Below, one piece after another: positions 25,623-35,473 of a stretch of 55,983 bases of DNA; positions within the stretch are counted from its first letter, which is position 1, and each line of letters starts with the position of its first letter. This stretch comes from an uncultured cyanobacterium (lineage in GTDB: Bacteria > Cyanobacteriota > Cyanobacteriia > PCC-6307 > Cyanobiaceae): contig CAIZQU010000128.1 of the NCBI GenBank assembly GCA_903935205.1, positions 1-55,983 of the forward strand, read 5' to 3'. The position numbers and the translations under genes are program-made. A model generated the notes under the pieces. It saw only the letters and a program-made list of their open reading frames with translations. It did not search any database and was not told the DNA's origin.

Positions 25623-25871
25623 GGCGGCCCCACGGCGCTCCCTGTCCTAGCTACGGCATCGCGGCGAAGCCGCAGCCGTCCCGGACGGACCGATCCACCA
25701 TGCCGCCGCCGCGGTCCGCGGGGCGGGCCACCGGGTCATGGTCCCATCGGAGGCGATCGGGCCCACTGGGCCCGGAGCTCAGGGGTACGGCCAGCTGCCA
25801 GGCCGGAACCAGCTTCCGGGCAGCGGACCCCAGGGGGTTAATCTCGCCGCGCCTCCACCTATCCCATACCG

Positions 25872-27077
25872 ATGGCGAAGCGATCCCTGGCCAGTCTGAG
25901 CGCCGATGAACTCCGCGGCAAGCGCGTCCTGGTGCGGGTCGACTTCAACGTGCCCCTCGATGACGCCGGTGCCATCACCGACGACACCCGCATCCGCGCC
26001 GCCCTGCCCACCATCAACGACCTCACCGGCAAGGGCGCCCGCGTTCTGCTGGCGGCCCACTTCGGCCGTCCCAAGGGCCAGGTCAACGAATCGATGCGCC
26101 TCACCGCGGTGGCAGCCCGCCTGAGCGATCTGCTCGGCGTGCCCGTGGCCAAGACCGACAGCTGCATCGGCCCCGACGCCGAAGCCAAGGTGGCCGCCCT
26201 GGCCGATGGCGGTGTGGTGCTGCTCGAAAACGTGCGCTTCTTCGCCGAGGAGGAGGCCAACGATCCCGGTTTCGCCGAGAAGCTGGCGGCCCTGGCTGAT
26301 GTGTATGTCAACGATGCCTTCGGCGCCGCCCACCGCGCCCACGCCTCCACCGAGGGTGTGACCAAGTTCCTGCGCCCCAGCGTGGCCGGCTACCTGATGG
26401 AGAAGGAACTGCAGTATCTGCAGGGCGCCATCGACGCCCCCAAGCGGCCCCTGGCGGCGATCGTGGGCGGTTCGAAGGTGAGCAGCAAGATCGGCGTGCT
26501 CGAGGCCCTGATCGATAAGTGCGACAAGATCCTGATCGGCGGCGGCATGATCTTCACCTTCTACAAGGCGCGCGGCCTGGCGGTGGGCAAGAGCCTGGTG
26601 GAGGAGGACAAGCTGGAGCTGGCCAAGGAGCTGGAGGCCAAGGCTGCCGCCAAGGGCGTGCAGTTCCTGCTTCCCACCGATGTGGTGCTGGCCGATGACT
26701 TCAAAGCCGACGCCAACAGCCAGATCGCCAAGATCGAAGCCATCCCCGATGGCTGGATGGGCCTCGACATCGGCCCCGACTCGGTGAAGCTGTTCCAGGA
26801 CGCCCTGGCCGATTGCCAGACCGTGATCTGGAACGGGCCGATGGGGGTGTTCGAGTTCGACGCCTTCGCCGCCGGCACCAACGCCATCGCCCACACCCTG
26901 GCCGAGCTGAGCGCCAAGGGCACGATCACGATCATCGGCGGCGGTGATTCCGTGGCCGCCGTGGAGAAGGTGGGCGTGGCCGAGAAGATGAGCCACATCT
27001 CCACCGGCGGCGGCGCCAGCCTGGAGCTGCTGGAGGGCAAGGTGCTGCCCGGCGTCGCCGCCCTCGACGAGGCCTGA
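25872..27077 (+). CDS. pgk: Phosphoglycerate kinase
   Basis: The 401-residue enzyme interconverts 1,3-bisphosphoglycerate and 3-phosphoglycerate with ADP/ATP, in the Calvin cycle and glycolysis. Landmarks in order: [13 protein letters not shown] (signature near 20), AAHFGRPKG (substrate loop), LLENVRF and [14 protein letters not shown] (3-PG site), [11 protein letters not shown] at the hinge, then [20 protein letters not shown] and [15 protein letters not shown] (nucleotide site). All key residues are present and the length is normal. Codon use is strongly biased to C-ending codons, as for a highly expressed gene. Its own upstream region is shared with usp/rbgA. Confidence 0.97.
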   Translation: MAKRSLASLSADELRGKRVLVRVDFNVPLDDAGAITDDTRIRAALPTINDLTGKGARVLLAAHFGRPKGQVNESMRLTAVAARLSDLLGVPVAKTDSCIGPDAEAKVAALADGGVVLLENVRFFAEEEANDPGFAEKLAALADVYVNDAFGAAHRAHASTEGVTKFLRPSVAGYLMEKELQYLQGAIDAPKRPLAAIVGGSKVSSKIGVLEALIDKCDKILIGGGMIFTFYKARGLAVGKSLVEEDKLELAKELEAKAAAKGVQFLLPTDVVLADDFKADANSQIAKIEAIPDGWMGLDIGPDSVKLFQDALADCQTVIWNGPMGVFEFDAFAAGTNAIAHTLAELSAKGTITIIGGGDSVAAVEKVGVAEKMSHISTGGGASLELLEGKVLPGVAALDEA

Positions 27078-27090
27078 TTCCCTCCACCCA

Positions 27091-27116
27091 GCCCGGGGCC
27101 CTCAGGCGCCCCGGGC
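27091..27116. terminator. GC hairpin after pgk
   Basis: A 9-bp perfect stem GCCCGGGGC/GCCCCGGGC with an 8-base loop lies 13 bp after the pgk stop and across the 3' end of the convergent gene. It lacks a T-run on either strand, so it may be a processing or pause element rather than a true intrinsic terminator. Confidence 0.35.
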
Positions 27117-27644
27117 AAAGGCCACCACGCAGGCGGCGTGCAGGAGCAGGGCCTGCTCGCCGTCCACCGGCCGGCCATTGAGCAATCCCAGCTGGCATTC
27201 CCCAACGCCCCGCTGGCTTTCTCCCTGCCCTCCGCCCCTGCCTTGGAAGGAGGGATTGGCGGCGTGGAAAAACACGATCCGGCTGTTGGGCAGCACATCC
27301 ACCGAGCCGATGTTGAGCAGCAGGGCGGTGTTGGGAACCGCGATCCACACCTGCCGCTGGCTCAGGGCCCTGTTCACCGTCGCCGTGAGGGTTGCCACCG
27401 GGGCCATTCCCTGGCGACCCCAGGCCCTGGGCAGGCTCCGATACCAGCCGGTGGGCCAGGGGCGCCCGCGCCAGAAGCTTCCCTGCAGCCAGGCGGGATG
27501 CAGTTCAGCGAAGCCGTAGGCCGCAGCCGGGGCCCGGCCTGGCCGGGGCGGGGCGGCCGCGGCAGAGGCCTCCAGAGCGATGGGGAGCAGCAGGGTCGCC
27601 AGGATCGAACGGCGCAGGGCCGATCGGCCGATGGCGCGTCGCAC
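27102..27644 (-). CDS. Exported protein of unknown function
   Basis: From GTG 27644 the 180-residue product starts with a good signal peptide: RRAIGRSALRRS, hydrophobic ILATLLLPIALEA, cleavage near ASA-AAA. The mature part contains WLQGSFWRGRPWPTGWYRS, a block resembling a small surface-binding segment, then QVWIAVPNTALLLNIGSVDV with an alternating pattern of beta strands, and it ends with two Cys (GECQLGLLNG, HAACVVAF). I do not recognise the family. ATG 27719 would put 25 extra residues before the signal peptide. It is convergent with pgk and faces away from the DUF1400 hydrolase gene upstream. Confidence 0.6.
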   Translation of the reverse strand: MRRAIGRSALRRSILATLLLPIALEASAAAAPPRPGRAPAAAYGFAELHPAWLQGSFWRGRPWPTGWYRSLPRAWGRQGMAPVATLTATVNRALSQRQVWIAVPNTALLLNIGSVDVLPNSRIVFFHAANPSFQGRGGGQGESQRGVGECQLGLLNGRPVDGEQALLLHAACVVAFARGA

Positions 27645-27936
27645 TGAGGCGGTCCAGCCCCCGTGAAGCCCCGTGCTGGCGGTGGCGCCGGTCCGCAGCC
27701 TGGAGGAGGTCCACACCATGGCGATCGGGGAGAGCAGGGGGGGGCTGCACGCAGCGGCGCTGCCAGCGGACGGACCCAGATTGCCGCAGCGGTGCTGGCC
27801 GCCGGCGCCAGGCTGACGGCCGGCCCATGGTCCCTGATCCGGAGCCGAGCGACCCGGGCCGGGCTTGTGACTGCACCCGGCACCCCACCTAGGCTGGTGC
27901 CCCACCATCCACCGCGATCCCGCGCAACCGGGCCCC

Positions 27937-29412
27937 GTGTCGTTGATCCACCGGCTCCGCCGCACCGCCCTCGTCCTGCTTCTGGGCCTTGGCTGCGGTG
28001 GCTCCCCCGCTGCCTCCGCAGTCGAGCTGATCGGCCTGCGCCTTCCCGTGCTCGGGGAGATCATCACGGCCCGCGTCTCCGAGCTGCGCAGCAGCGAGGC
28101 CCTCTGGAACGGCGACAGCGACCTGGCGGAGCTGAACCGGGCCACCGACGGTCGCTTCGCCGATGCGCTCTCGGAGCTGGTCAACGACCCCCTGCCCTAC
28201 CAGGACCTGCACGGAAGCCCGATGGCGCAGCAGGTCGAGGTGCTGCTCAGCCAGCTGCTCGAGGTTGATGCCGACCACAGCGGTTCGATCCCGACAGCTC
28301 CGGTGGCCGCGGCCATGGCGCGGCTCAAGAGCGAGGGCAAGACGCTCACCCTGCTCAACCTGCTGGGCGAGATCCCGGCTCGCAAGGTGATCATCCGGCT
28401 CGATCTGGCTGAGAAGCGGCTGCGGGATCTGAAGGCCAGCCAGGAGCGGATCGATCGGGCATTGGCCCAGTTCCCCAGGCTGCCGGCGTCTCCGGCCGCC
28501 TCCCTGACCCCTGGCCCCTACCCGATCCTGACCAGGGTCAGCACCATCGCCCTGAGCTCCCATCCCGAGCCTCTGGAGGTCACGGTGGTGCGGCCCAGGG
28601 GAGCGCCGATCCTGCCGCCGGTGCTGATCTCCCATGGCCTCTGGGATTCGCCGGCCAGCTTCCTGGGTTGGGCCCGCCATCTCGCCAGCCATGGAGCGCC
28701 GGTCTTCCTTCCCCGCCATCCCGGCAGCGACATCCAGCAGCAGGCGGAGATGCTCGCCGGCCGGGTGCCACCGCCATCGCCCCAGGAGTTTCTGCGTCGT
28801 CCGGGCGATGTGCGGGCGGTGCTCGATGCCCTCGATGCCGGAAGCCTCCCCGGCGGGGAGGGCATCCGTGCCAGGGGTGTGGTGATGATCGGCCATTCCT
28901 GGGGGGGGACCACCGCCCTGCAGCTGGCGGGGGCTCGCAGCCTGCCTGGCCTCCTCTGGGGAGACTGCGACAGAACCGGCAATCCCAACCGCAACATCAG
29001 CTGGGTGTTGCAGTGCAGCTTCCTGCCGGCGGCCAACCCCGCCTCCCAGGCCGATCCCCGGATTGTGCGGGCGGTGGCGGTCAGCCCGCCCCAGGGGCTG
29101 GTGTTCGAACTGGGATCCCGCGACCTGAAGGTGCCGGTGCTGCTGGTCAGCGGCAGCCGCGACGTGGTGGTCCCCACCGACCCGGAGGCGCTGCTGCCCT
29201 ATGGCAACTACCCCAGGGGTGCCAACCGGCTGGTGGTGGTGGCGGGTGGCAACCACTTCAACCTGCCGGCCGGCGCCGACAGTGACGGCGGGCCGCTGCG
29301 GGCCCTGCTGCTGCACTGGGTGCGGGGCAAGTCCCTGAACCTATCCACCCGGCTGAGCGATCCCCGCAGCTTGGTCCTGCATCTGGTGCCGGCTGACGCC
29401 CGCCAGCCCTGA
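27937..29412 (+). CDS. Exported alpha/beta hydrolase with N-terminal DUF1400-like domain
   Basis: A 491-residue protein of a mostly cyanobacterial family. It starts with a signal peptide (ALVLLLGLGCGGSPAASA), then a helical N-terminal domain (about 35-185) of the DUF1400 type, then an alpha/beta hydrolase fold. The catalytic triad is visible: GHSWGG (Ser321), SGSRDVV (Asp409) and GGNHF (His440); LISHGLWDS near 225 supplies the oxyanion hole. The substrate is not known; platelet-activating-factor-acetylhydrolase-like lipid esters are a common guess for this fold. Probably periplasmic. It uses GTG 27937. It sits alone, head-to-head with the minus-strand exported-protein gene. Confidence 0.85.
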   Translation: MSLIHRLRRTALVLLLGLGCGGSPAASAVELIGLRLPVLGEIITARVSELRSSEALWNGDSDLAELNRATDGRFADALSELVNDPLPYQDLHGSPMAQQVEVLLSQLLEVDADHSGSIPTAPVAAAMARLKSEGKTLTLLNLLGEIPARKVIIRLDLAEKRLRDLKASQERIDRALAQFPRLPASPAASLTPGPYPILTRVSTIALSSHPEPLEVTVVRPRGAPILPPVLISHGLWDSPASFLGWARHLASHGAPVFLPRHPGSDIQQQAEMLAGRVPPPSPQEFLRRPGDVRAVLDALDAGSLPGGEGIRARGVVMIGHSWGGTTALQLAGARSLPGLLWGDCDRTGNPNRNISWVLQCSFLPAANPASQADPRIVRAVAVSPPQGLVFELGSRDLKVPVLLVSGSRDVVVPTDPEALLPYGNYPRGANRLVVVAGGNHFNLPAGADSDGGPLRALLLHWVRGKSLNLSTRLSDPRSLVLHLVPADARQP

Positions 29413-29574
29413 ACCGCTGCCCGGCGGAAGTCCAGGGCTGGAGCTCCGTGCGGGCCTCACCCGCCTGGATCATCGGGCTGCCGCCTGGGCAGGGCCCGCC
29501 AGCGCGGGGCGCGGGGCTGCTCCCTGGGCGACCACCACCCTCAGGGCGCTCGGCCGCGGATGAAGCGGTGGGCC

Positions 29575-30108
29575 TCAGGAGGGGACCCGGATCGGCCGAG
29601 GCACGCTGATGGGCCGCCAGGCCTGGGGTTGGCCGCTGGCTGGGATCCCTGGCCGCAGCCGCCGGTGCGGGCCGCCGGGGGGCAGGGGGATGCCGAGGCG
29701 CTGATAGGCCTGGCGCACCGCCTCGCGATGGCGGCTCCGCTGGTCATCGAGGGACTGGCGCTCCTGGCGCAGGCAGGCCCGCAGGCCATCGCCGTTGCCG
29801 GCGGCCCCCAGGCAGCGCTGGCCCTGCTGGAGGATGCCGATCCGGGCCTGGTGATCCTGCACCGCCAGGCTGCGCAGCTCGGGGAACAGCCTGCGTTGCT
29901 GGGCTTCACTCAGCCGTGGCGCTCCCCCCCCCTCCGGCGCCGCGGGCCCGGGGCCGCCCTGGGCCTGGGCAGCCCCGCCCAGCAGTCCCACAGCCAGGGC
30001 CAGGGCGATCAGGGGACGCCGCCGGCGGGGTGGGGCGGCGCTGGGGAGGGAGGGTGCCGATCGCCGCAGGGCGCATGGCACCAGGGGGCGGGGCAGGCGG
30101 AGCGGCAT
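29575..30108 (-). CDS. Exported small helical protein of unknown function
   Basis: The 177-residue product has an Arg-rich N-region (RRRRP), a hydrophobic core LIALALAVGLLGG and a cleavage site AQA-QGG, so it is exported. The mature part is one charged helical domain (LSEAQQRRLFPELRSLAVQD, then QGQRCLGAAGNGDGLRACLR, whose two Cys probably form a disulfide) ending IPLPPGGPHRRLRPG with a Pro/Gly tail. No family is recognised, though this style is common in picocyanobacterial lumen/periplasm proteins. ATG 30108 lies 64 bp after the stop of the kinase gene, so it may be the last gene of the regulator operon; the longer frame would bury the signal peptide. Confidence 0.6.
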   Translation of the reverse strand: MPLRLPRPLVPCALRRSAPSLPSAAPPRRRRPLIALALAVGLLGGAAQAQGGPGPAAPEGGGAPRLSEAQQRRLFPELRSLAVQDHQARIGILQQGQRCLGAAGNGDGLRACLRQERQSLDDQRSRHREAVRQAYQRLGIPLPPGGPHRRLRPGIPASGQPQAWRPISVPRPIRVPS

Positions 30109-30172
30109 GGCGAGGTGCTGAAACAACGACCCCCCAAGCCTGGGCAGCGGATGTGTTTGAACGATGGATGGC

Positions 30173-31543
30173 TCAGGGCGAAGATGTGCGCGGATGTGAC
30201 TGGCCGTGCAGGGCCACCCCGAATCCGGCGGCACCGCGACGCGCTTCCAGAGCGCCGCCGTGGTCGCGGGCGATCCGCTCGGCGATCGCCAGCCCCAGCC
30301 CGCAGTGTCCCTGGTTCGTGCGGGAGGGATCCAGCCGTTGGAAGGGCTCCAGGGCCCGGGCCCAGGCGTCGTCAGCGAGGCCCGGCCCCCGATCCCAGAC
30401 GGTGATCACAAATCCGCAGGGCCCCTCGGCGGCCAGTTCAAGGCGCAGGGGCGGCGCGCCATGGGCGAGGGCGTTGTCGATCAGGTTGGCCACGGCCCGG
30501 GCCACTGTGGTGGGGCGCACCACCCGCTGCAGCGGCTCCAGATCCAGCTCCACCGGGGCCGGATCCGCCAGGCTCGCCAGCTCGGCCACCAGACCATCGA
30601 GGGCCACCGGAACGGGCGGTTCGTTGCCGTCCTGGCCGGCGTAGTGGAGGAACTGGCGGGTGATCCGCTCCAGGGCCTCCAGATCCCTCAGACCCCGCTG
30701 GCAGTCCGCCGCCGCCAGACCCGCCGCCGGCGCCAGATCGAGCCGCAACCGCAGGCGGGTGAGGGGAGAACGCAGGTCGTGGGCGATGCCCGCCAGCATC
30801 GTGGCCTGCTCCCGACCGCTGCACTCCAGCCGCTCCACCATGGTGTTGAAACGGCCGGTGAGCTGCCGCACCGCCGGGCTGCCCTCCAGGGCCAGGGCTT
30901 CGGCACCGTTGGCCCGCAGGCTCACCCGAGCCACGGCCTGGGAGAGCCTGGTCAGGGGGCGCCGCACCTCCTGGTTGAGGTAATGCAGCCCGGAGCCCAG
31001 CCCTCCGATCCCGAAGGCCAGGGCGAGCAGCAGCGGATCCGGCGGCCAGCCCGGCAGCGGCGGCAGGGGCACGAACAGCCAGGCGGCCTCCAACGGTGCG
31101 TCCAGCCCCACCCACACCCCGCGGGGAGGGTGCAGGGAGGGCCGCACCGGCGGGCAGCGGCCGAGGCGGGAACAGAGCAGGCTCCGCAGGGCGAGGGCCT
31201 GGCGCTCCAGGGCCGGATCGGCACGCCCGCCTTCAGGCGGTGCCGCTGAACCAGGGGGCAGGGCGGACCGGCGGCCGGCGGGTTCGGGGTTGCTGCCCAG
31301 GGCCAGACGCAGCCCACCGAACCCGGCCAGGGTGGCGGGGGTGAGCCGCTCCAGGGCCAGCTCCGCCAGCACGATCGTGCTGGCGAGTTCGGTGGCCAGG
31401 CTCTGCTGGCGCTGGGCCGCCAACCGCCGACCCAGCAGCAGCTCCAGCAGCAGCAGCGCCAGGCCCGCCAGCCCCAGGCTCACCAGGCCGTAGCGGAGCG
31501 CCGGGGGGATGGTGCGGGCCGGCCGCTCCGGCTCAGGGCCCAT
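30173..31543 (-). CDS. Sensor histidine kinase, EnvZ/OmpR type
   Basis: A 456-residue membrane kinase: one N-terminal helix (LVSLGLAGLALLLLELLLG), a periplasmic domain of about 110 residues with two Cys (LLCSRLGRCPP) that may be redox-sensitive, a second helix (LLLALAFGIGGLGSGL), HAMP, then the H-box AGIAHDLRSPLTRLR with phospho-acceptor His255. The catalytic domain has N-box NLIDNALAHG, G1 DRGPGL and G2 GHCGLGLAIAERIA. The HDLRSPLTRLR form is that of EnvZ. ATG 31543 overlaps the regulator's end by 11 bp, so the pair is translationally coupled. The signal sensed is unknown. Confidence 0.9.
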   Translation of the reverse strand: MGPEPERPARTIPPALRYGLVSLGLAGLALLLLELLLGRRLAAQRQQSLATELASTIVLAELALERLTPATLAGFGGLRLALGSNPEPAGRRSALPPGSAAPPEGGRADPALERQALALRSLLCSRLGRCPPVRPSLHPPRGVWVGLDAPLEAAWLFVPLPPLPGWPPDPLLLALAFGIGGLGSGLHYLNQEVRRPLTRLSQAVARVSLRANGAEALALEGSPAVRQLTGRFNTMVERLECSGREQATMLAGIAHDLRSPLTRLRLRLDLAPAAGLAAADCQRGLRDLEALERITRQFLHYAGQDGNEPPVPVALDGLVAELASLADPAPVELDLEPLQRVVRPTTVARAVANLIDNALAHGAPPLRLELAAEGPCGFVITVWDRGPGLADDAWARALEPFQRLDPSRTNQGHCGLGLAIAERIARDHGGALEARRGAAGFGVALHGQSHPRTSSP

Positions 31544-32270
31544 GGGGCCGGCCATCGGGCACGAACACATAGCCGTAGCCCCAGACCGTCTGCAGGAAGC
31601 GGGGGCGGGAGGGATCGGTCTCGATCAGCCGTCGCAGCCGCGACACCTGCCCATCCATGCTGCGGCCATCGGTGACGCTGTCGGGACCGCGGGCCAGGGC
31701 GATCAGCCGCTCCCGGGACAGGGGGCGGTGCGGGTGGGCTGCGAAGGCCGCCAGCAGGGCGTATTCACCGCTGGTGATCGGCAGCGGTGCGCCGCCCCGT
31801 TCCAGCAGGCGGCGCGCCAGATCGAGTCGGCAGTCGCCGAAGGCCAGCGCTTCAGCTCCGGGTTGCGGAGCGCCGGCGGGATCGGGGCGGCGGCGGCGCA
31901 GCACCGCCTCGATCCGGGCGGTGAGCTCCCGGGGCAGGAAGGGTTTGGCGATGTAGTCGTCGGCCCCCTGTTCCAGGCCGATGATCCGATCCACCCCATC
32001 GGCACGGGCCGAGAGCAGCAGCACCGGCAGGTCATCGCCAGCGTCCCGCAGGCGGCGCAGCAGGCTGAGGCCATCGCGGCCGGGCAGCATCAGATCGAGC
32101 ACGAGCAGATCGGGGCGTTCGCCGCCGAGTCGACCCTCCAGCCTGGCGATCAGTTGCTCCCCATCGGCCAGGGTGCGCACCGCATAACCCTGTTCGCCGA
32201 GGTAGCCGGCGAGCATGGTGCGCAGCTCGGGGTCGTCATCGACAACCCAGACGCGGGGCGAACGGACCAC
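31533..32270 (-). CDS. OmpR-family response regulator
   Basis: A 245-residue regulator. The receiver domain has DDDP at 11-14, phospho-acceptor Asp59 in LLVLDLMLPG, Ser in LLLSARA and Lys in YIAKPF. The winged-helix DNA-binding domain ends RSMDGQVSRLRRLIETD then RFLQTVWGYGYVFVPDG, which is strikingly like OmpR proper. GTG 32270 starts 4 bp after the upstream exported-protein gene; the longer frame overlaps that gene and is not protein-like. It should be phosphorylated by the kinase encoded next. A porin or envelope regulon is a reasonable guess, from the OmpR likeness only. Confidence 0.92.
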   Translation of the reverse strand: MVRSPRVWVVDDDPELRTMLAGYLGEQGYAVRTLADGEQLIARLEGRLGGERPDLLVLDLMLPGRDGLSLLRRLRDAGDDLPVLLLSARADGVDRIIGLEQGADDYIAKPFLPRELTARIEAVLRRRRPDPAGAPQPGAEALAFGDCRLDLARRLLERGGAPLPITSGEYALLAAFAAHPHRPLSRERLIALARGPDSVTDGRSMDGQVSRLRRLIETDPSRPRFLQTVWGYGYVFVPDGRPHGP

Positions 32271-32274
32271 CGGT

Positions 32275-33036
32275 TCAGGGGGTGAGGGCGCGGCGATCGG
32301 CCACCACCCTGACCCTCTTGGTGGCGGTGATGATGGCGCGGGGGTGAACCAGCAGCAGCGCCCAGGTCTGCAGCCCCGCATGGAGCGGTGCCCGCACCGT
32401 CTTGAACAGGCCACCGCCACCGAGGGCGCCGAGTTCCAGGGGTGGGCTGGCCATCGCGGCCACCTGGGCGGGGCTGACGGCGGTGATGCCGCCGGCCAGC
32501 AGCGCCCCATCGAGGGGTTCGTCCACGATCAGATCCACGTCGTAGCGCTGGCCGGTGAGCACCGCATCGGGAGCCTGGAGCACCACAGGCACCGTCTTCT
32601 CTCCGCTGCGCAGCAGGGATGTCTCGCTGAGCAGATCCTCACCCAGCAGCTGGCGGCCATCGCTCTCGATGGTGAGGATCTGCTGGGCTTCCAGGCGGTA
32701 GGTCGAGCCATCCAGGATGCGGCTGCCGGTGGTGGCGATCGCCACGGTGGGCTGGCCATCCCGCAGGGGTGGGCCGGCCTTCACCCGCCAGCTGAGATCG
32801 GGGAAGCTCTGGCGCAGCAGCTGACGGCGCTGGCGCAACTGGGCGGAATCGAGGCCGGGGCCGGAACGCAGCAGGGCGGCCAGGGGGGCATCGTCGCGGG
32901 CGTTGAGCGCCTTCTCCAGCGCCTGCAACTGGGACGGGGACGGGGGGATGGCCCGGGCGGGGGCATCGAAGCCCACCCCGAGGCCGGTGCAGAGGGCCCC
33001 GATCAGCAGCAGGGGTAGCGGACGGGGGCGGAGCAT
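32275..33036 (-). CDS. Exported protein of unknown function, first gene of the OmpR/EnvZ-type operon
   Basis: A 253-residue product with signal peptide (PLPLLLIGALCTGLGVGFDA, cleavage near ARA-IPP). Residues 35-120 (helices then ITTGSR-like strands, ALEKALNARDDAPLAALLRS) recall an NTF2-like fold, and the second half is beta-rich (SGEKTVPVVLQAPDAVLTGQ, RYDVDLIVDEPLDGALLAGG). I do not recognise the family. Its stop is 4 bp from the regulator start, and regulator and kinase overlap, so the three are co-transcribed. That makes it a candidate periplasmic partner or ligand-binding accessory of the kinase. It is divergent from murG, 61 bp apart. Confidence 0.75.
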   Translation of the reverse strand: MLRPRPLPLLLIGALCTGLGVGFDAPARAIPPSPSQLQALEKALNARDDAPLAALLRSGPGLDSAQLRQRRQLLRQSFPDLSWRVKAGPPLRDGQPTVAIATTGSRILDGSTYRLEAQQILTIESDGRQLLGEDLLSETSLLRSGEKTVPVVLQAPDAVLTGQRYDVDLIVDEPLDGALLAGGITAVSPAQVAAMASPPLELGALGGGGLFKTVRAPLHAGLQTWALLLVHPRAIITATKRVRVVADRRALTP

Positions 33037-33097
33037 CGGTCGGGTCGAGGTGGCTGGGTGGTGGCTTTTAAGTTAGGCGCGCCGCCTGCGCCCGCCC

Positions 33098-34204
33098 ATG
33101 CCCACGCTCCTGATCGCCGCCAGCGGCACGGGCGGCCATCTGTTTCCTGCCCTGGCGGTGGCGGAGGCCCTGCCACCGGACTGGCGTGTGCACTGGCTGG
33201 GTGTGCCGGACCGGCTGGAGACCAGTCTGGTGCCCAGTCGCTTCCCGTTGCATACGGTGCGGGCGGGGGGCCTGCAGGGCAGGGGTTGGCGGAAGCTGGT
33301 CGATCTGGGCCAGCTGCTGCTGGCGGCACGGCCGGCGCGCCGCCTGATTCGGCGGGAGGGGGTGGATGTGGTGTTCAGCAGCGGCGGTTACATCGCTGCT
33401 CCGGCCATCCTGGCGGCCCGGGCCAGCGGCGTGCCGGTGGTGCTGCATGAAAGCAACGCCCTGCCCGGCAAGGTCACCCGCCTGCTGGGCCGCTTCTGCA
33501 CCCATGTGGCGGTCGGCTTCCGGGAGGCGGCCGATGGTCTGCCCCAGTGCCGGCCGCTGCTGACCGGCACCCCGGTGCGCCAGGCCTTCCTCGAGCCGGC
33601 GCCGCTGCCCGACTGGGTGCCGGCCGGGACCGGGCCCCTCCTGTTGGTGATGGGCGGCAGCCAGGGGGCGGTGGGCCTGAATCGGATGGTGCGGCCCCTG
33701 TTGCCTCGCCTGGTGGCGGCCGGCTGCCGGGTGGTGCATCTCACCGGCAGCAACGACCCCGAGGCGGGCCGGTACCACCATGCTGCGGTGGTGGAGCGCC
33801 CCTTCTCCGATGAGCTGCCGGGCCTGCTCCAGCACGCCGACCTGGCGATCAGCCGCGCCGGAGCCGGCAGCCTCAGCGAACTGGCGGTCTGCCGCACCCC
33901 GACGATCCTGGTGCCCTATCCCGCCGCCGCCGAGCACCACCAGGATGTCAACGCCACCGCCGCCGCCGCCTTCGGCGGCGCCGTGATCGTGTGGCAGCAC
34001 GGGCCGGAGGGCGGGGCCCTGGAGGAGGCGGTGTGGCGGCTGCTGGGGCCGCGGCTGCGGGGGGCGACGGGGGAGGCCGATCCCCTCAGGGCCATGGCGG
34101 CCGGGATGGATGCGCTTGCGGTGCGGGATGCGGACCGGCGGCTGGCGGAGCTGATCAGCTCGCTGGTGCGATCCCGCGCGAGGTTTCCCGCCCCAGGGCC
34201 CTGA
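33098..34204 (+). CDS. murG: UDP-GlcNAc:undecaprenyl-PP-MurNAc-pentapeptide GlcNAc transferase MurG
   Basis: The 368-residue GT28 enzyme converts lipid I to lipid II on the cytoplasmic face of the membrane. Landmarks: [16 protein letters not shown] (first G-loop, near 10), [15 protein letters not shown] (second G-loop), [14 protein letters not shown] (acceptor region), [12 protein letters not shown] (third G-loop, UDP site) and [16 protein letters not shown] with the Glu that binds ribose. Length is normal. The N-terminal ATG is 61 bp from the divergent exported-protein gene, so it has its own promoter region. Its 3' end overlaps the convergent aminotransferase gene by 50 bp. Confidence 0.95.
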   Translation: MPTLLIAASGTGGHLFPALAVAEALPPDWRVHWLGVPDRLETSLVPSRFPLHTVRAGGLQGRGWRKLVDLGQLLLAARPARRLIRREGVDVVFSSGGYIAAPAILAARASGVPVVLHESNALPGKVTRLLGRFCTHVAVGFREAADGLPQCRPLLTGTPVRQAFLEPAPLPDWVPAGTGPLLLVMGGSQGAVGLNRMVRPLLPRLVAAGCRVVHLTGSNDPEAGRYHHAAVVERPFSDELPGLLQHADLAISRAGAGSLSELAVCRTPTILVPYPAAAEHHQDVNATAAAAFGGAVIVWQHGPEGGALEEAVWRLLGPRLRGATGEADPLRAMAAGMDALAVRDADRRLAELISSLVRSRARFPAPGP

Positions 34205-35345
34205 GCAGGCGGCGGTTGCCGGCCCGATCGAGCAGGGCAATCCGCAGCCAGGCCTCACCCAGCCCCTCGAAGGAGCGGCAATCCCGCAGCAGGATGCGGT
34301 GGCGGCTCTCCAGGGCGTGGCGCAGGGGTTCCAGCGAGGCCGCCCCGTTGGCGGCGGTGCTGTGCACCAACAGGAAATTGGCGGCGGAGGGCAGGGGCCG
34401 CAGGCCTTCCACAGCGGCCAGACCCCGGGCCAGGGCCGGTCCCTCCGCCGCCATCCAGCCATGCACCCTCCCCAGCCAGCGGTTCAGGGCCGGCCCATCG
34501 CCGAGCAGGGCGCTGCCGGCGGCGGCGGCCAGGCCGTTGACGGGCCAGGGATCACGCATGCGGGCCCAGCGGGCGATGCGCTCGGGGGCGGCCAGGGCGT
34601 AGCCGAGCCGCAGGCCGGCGATGGCGAACAGCTTGGTGAGGCTGCGCACCACCACCAGGTTGGGGTGCCGGTTCAGCAGCGGCACCAGGGACTGGGCCTC
34701 GCCGCCCGGCAGCAGGGGCAGGAAGGCCTCATCGACCACCACCAGCGCGAAGCGGGCCAGCAGGGGCTCCAGGGACGCACGGCTCCAGAGCTGGCCGGTG
34801 GGGTTGTGGGGGTTGGTGATCCACAGGGCGTCGGCCGCTGCAGATGCGGCGGCGGCGTCGCTGGCGGCGAGCTGGGGGAAGGGGAAGGGTTGGGGGAACT
34901 GGGCCGGCCACTGCAGCGGCAGGGCCAGGGGGCGCCAGGGGGCATCCCAGCAGGCCAGGGCGCGGCGGTAGTCGGCGAACCCCGGGCTGGGCAGCAGGCT
35001 GACGCCGGTGGCGGCGGCATCGCGGGCGATCCAGGTGAACAGCTCGGCGGCTCCATTGCCGGGCAGCACCGCGGCGGGATCGAGGCGATGGTGGGCGGCG
35101 ATGGCGCCGCGCAGGGCGGTGTAGTCGCGGTCGGGGTAGTCGCGCAGGGCGGCCAGCCCCTCGCCGCCCGCCAGGGCGCGGCCCAGCCGGCGCCGCAGCT
35201 GGCCGGGAGGTGGGAACGGCACCAGGGAGGCACTGGCCTCCAGCAGCTGATCGGGGCGGCAGCCCAGACGGCGGGCGATGGCGATGCGGTTGCCGCCGTG
35301 GGGGGCGATGGCCCCGTCGGCGCCGTGGGCCGCGATCCCGGCCAT
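34155..35345 (-). CDS. PLP-dependent aminotransferase, CobC/CobD (threonine-phosphate decarboxylase) or HisC-like
   Basis: A fold-type I class I/II enzyme of 396 residues. The N-terminus [14 protein letters not shown] matches the HGGN start of CobD/CobC threonine-O-3-phosphate decarboxylases, which make the aminopropanol arm of cobamides; [13 protein letters not shown] follows, in place of the usual DFSANINP. Other sites: [25 protein letters not shown] and [15 protein letters not shown], with Lys238 as the Schiff base. Picocyanobacteria make pseudocobalamin, so a role in its nucleotide loop fits; a histidinol-phosphate aminotransferase cannot be excluded. It is convergent with murG and divergent from moxR. 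Confidence 0.8.
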   Translation of the reverse strand: MAGIAAHGADGAIAPHGGNRIAIARRLGCRPDQLLEASASLVPFPPPGQLRRRLGRALAGGEGLAALRDYPDRDYTALRGAIAAHHRLDPAAVLPGNGAAELFTWIARDAAATGVSLLPSPGFADYRRALACWDAPWRPLALPLQWPAQFPQPFPFPQLAASDAAAASAAADALWITNPHNPTGQLWSRASLEPLLARFALVVVDEAFLPLLPGGEAQSLVPLLNRHPNLVVVRSLTKLFAIAGLRLGYALAAPERIARWARMRDPWPVNGLAAAAGSALLGDGPALNRWLGRVHGWMAAEGPALARGLAAVEGLRPLPSAANFLLVHSTAANGAASLEPLRHALESRHRILLRDCRSFEGLGEAWLRIALLDRAGNRRLLRALGRETSRGIAPAS

Positions 35346-35473
35346 CGCGGGGCGCTGCAGGGGCTTCCACAGCTACCACGCGGGCCGGGCGTGCTGCGCA
35401 GCCGCTGGGCGGTCCGCCCAGCCGGGCCAGCGGAGGGGCCATCCGCGGGGGGCTCGCCTGATCCGCCCTGGGG

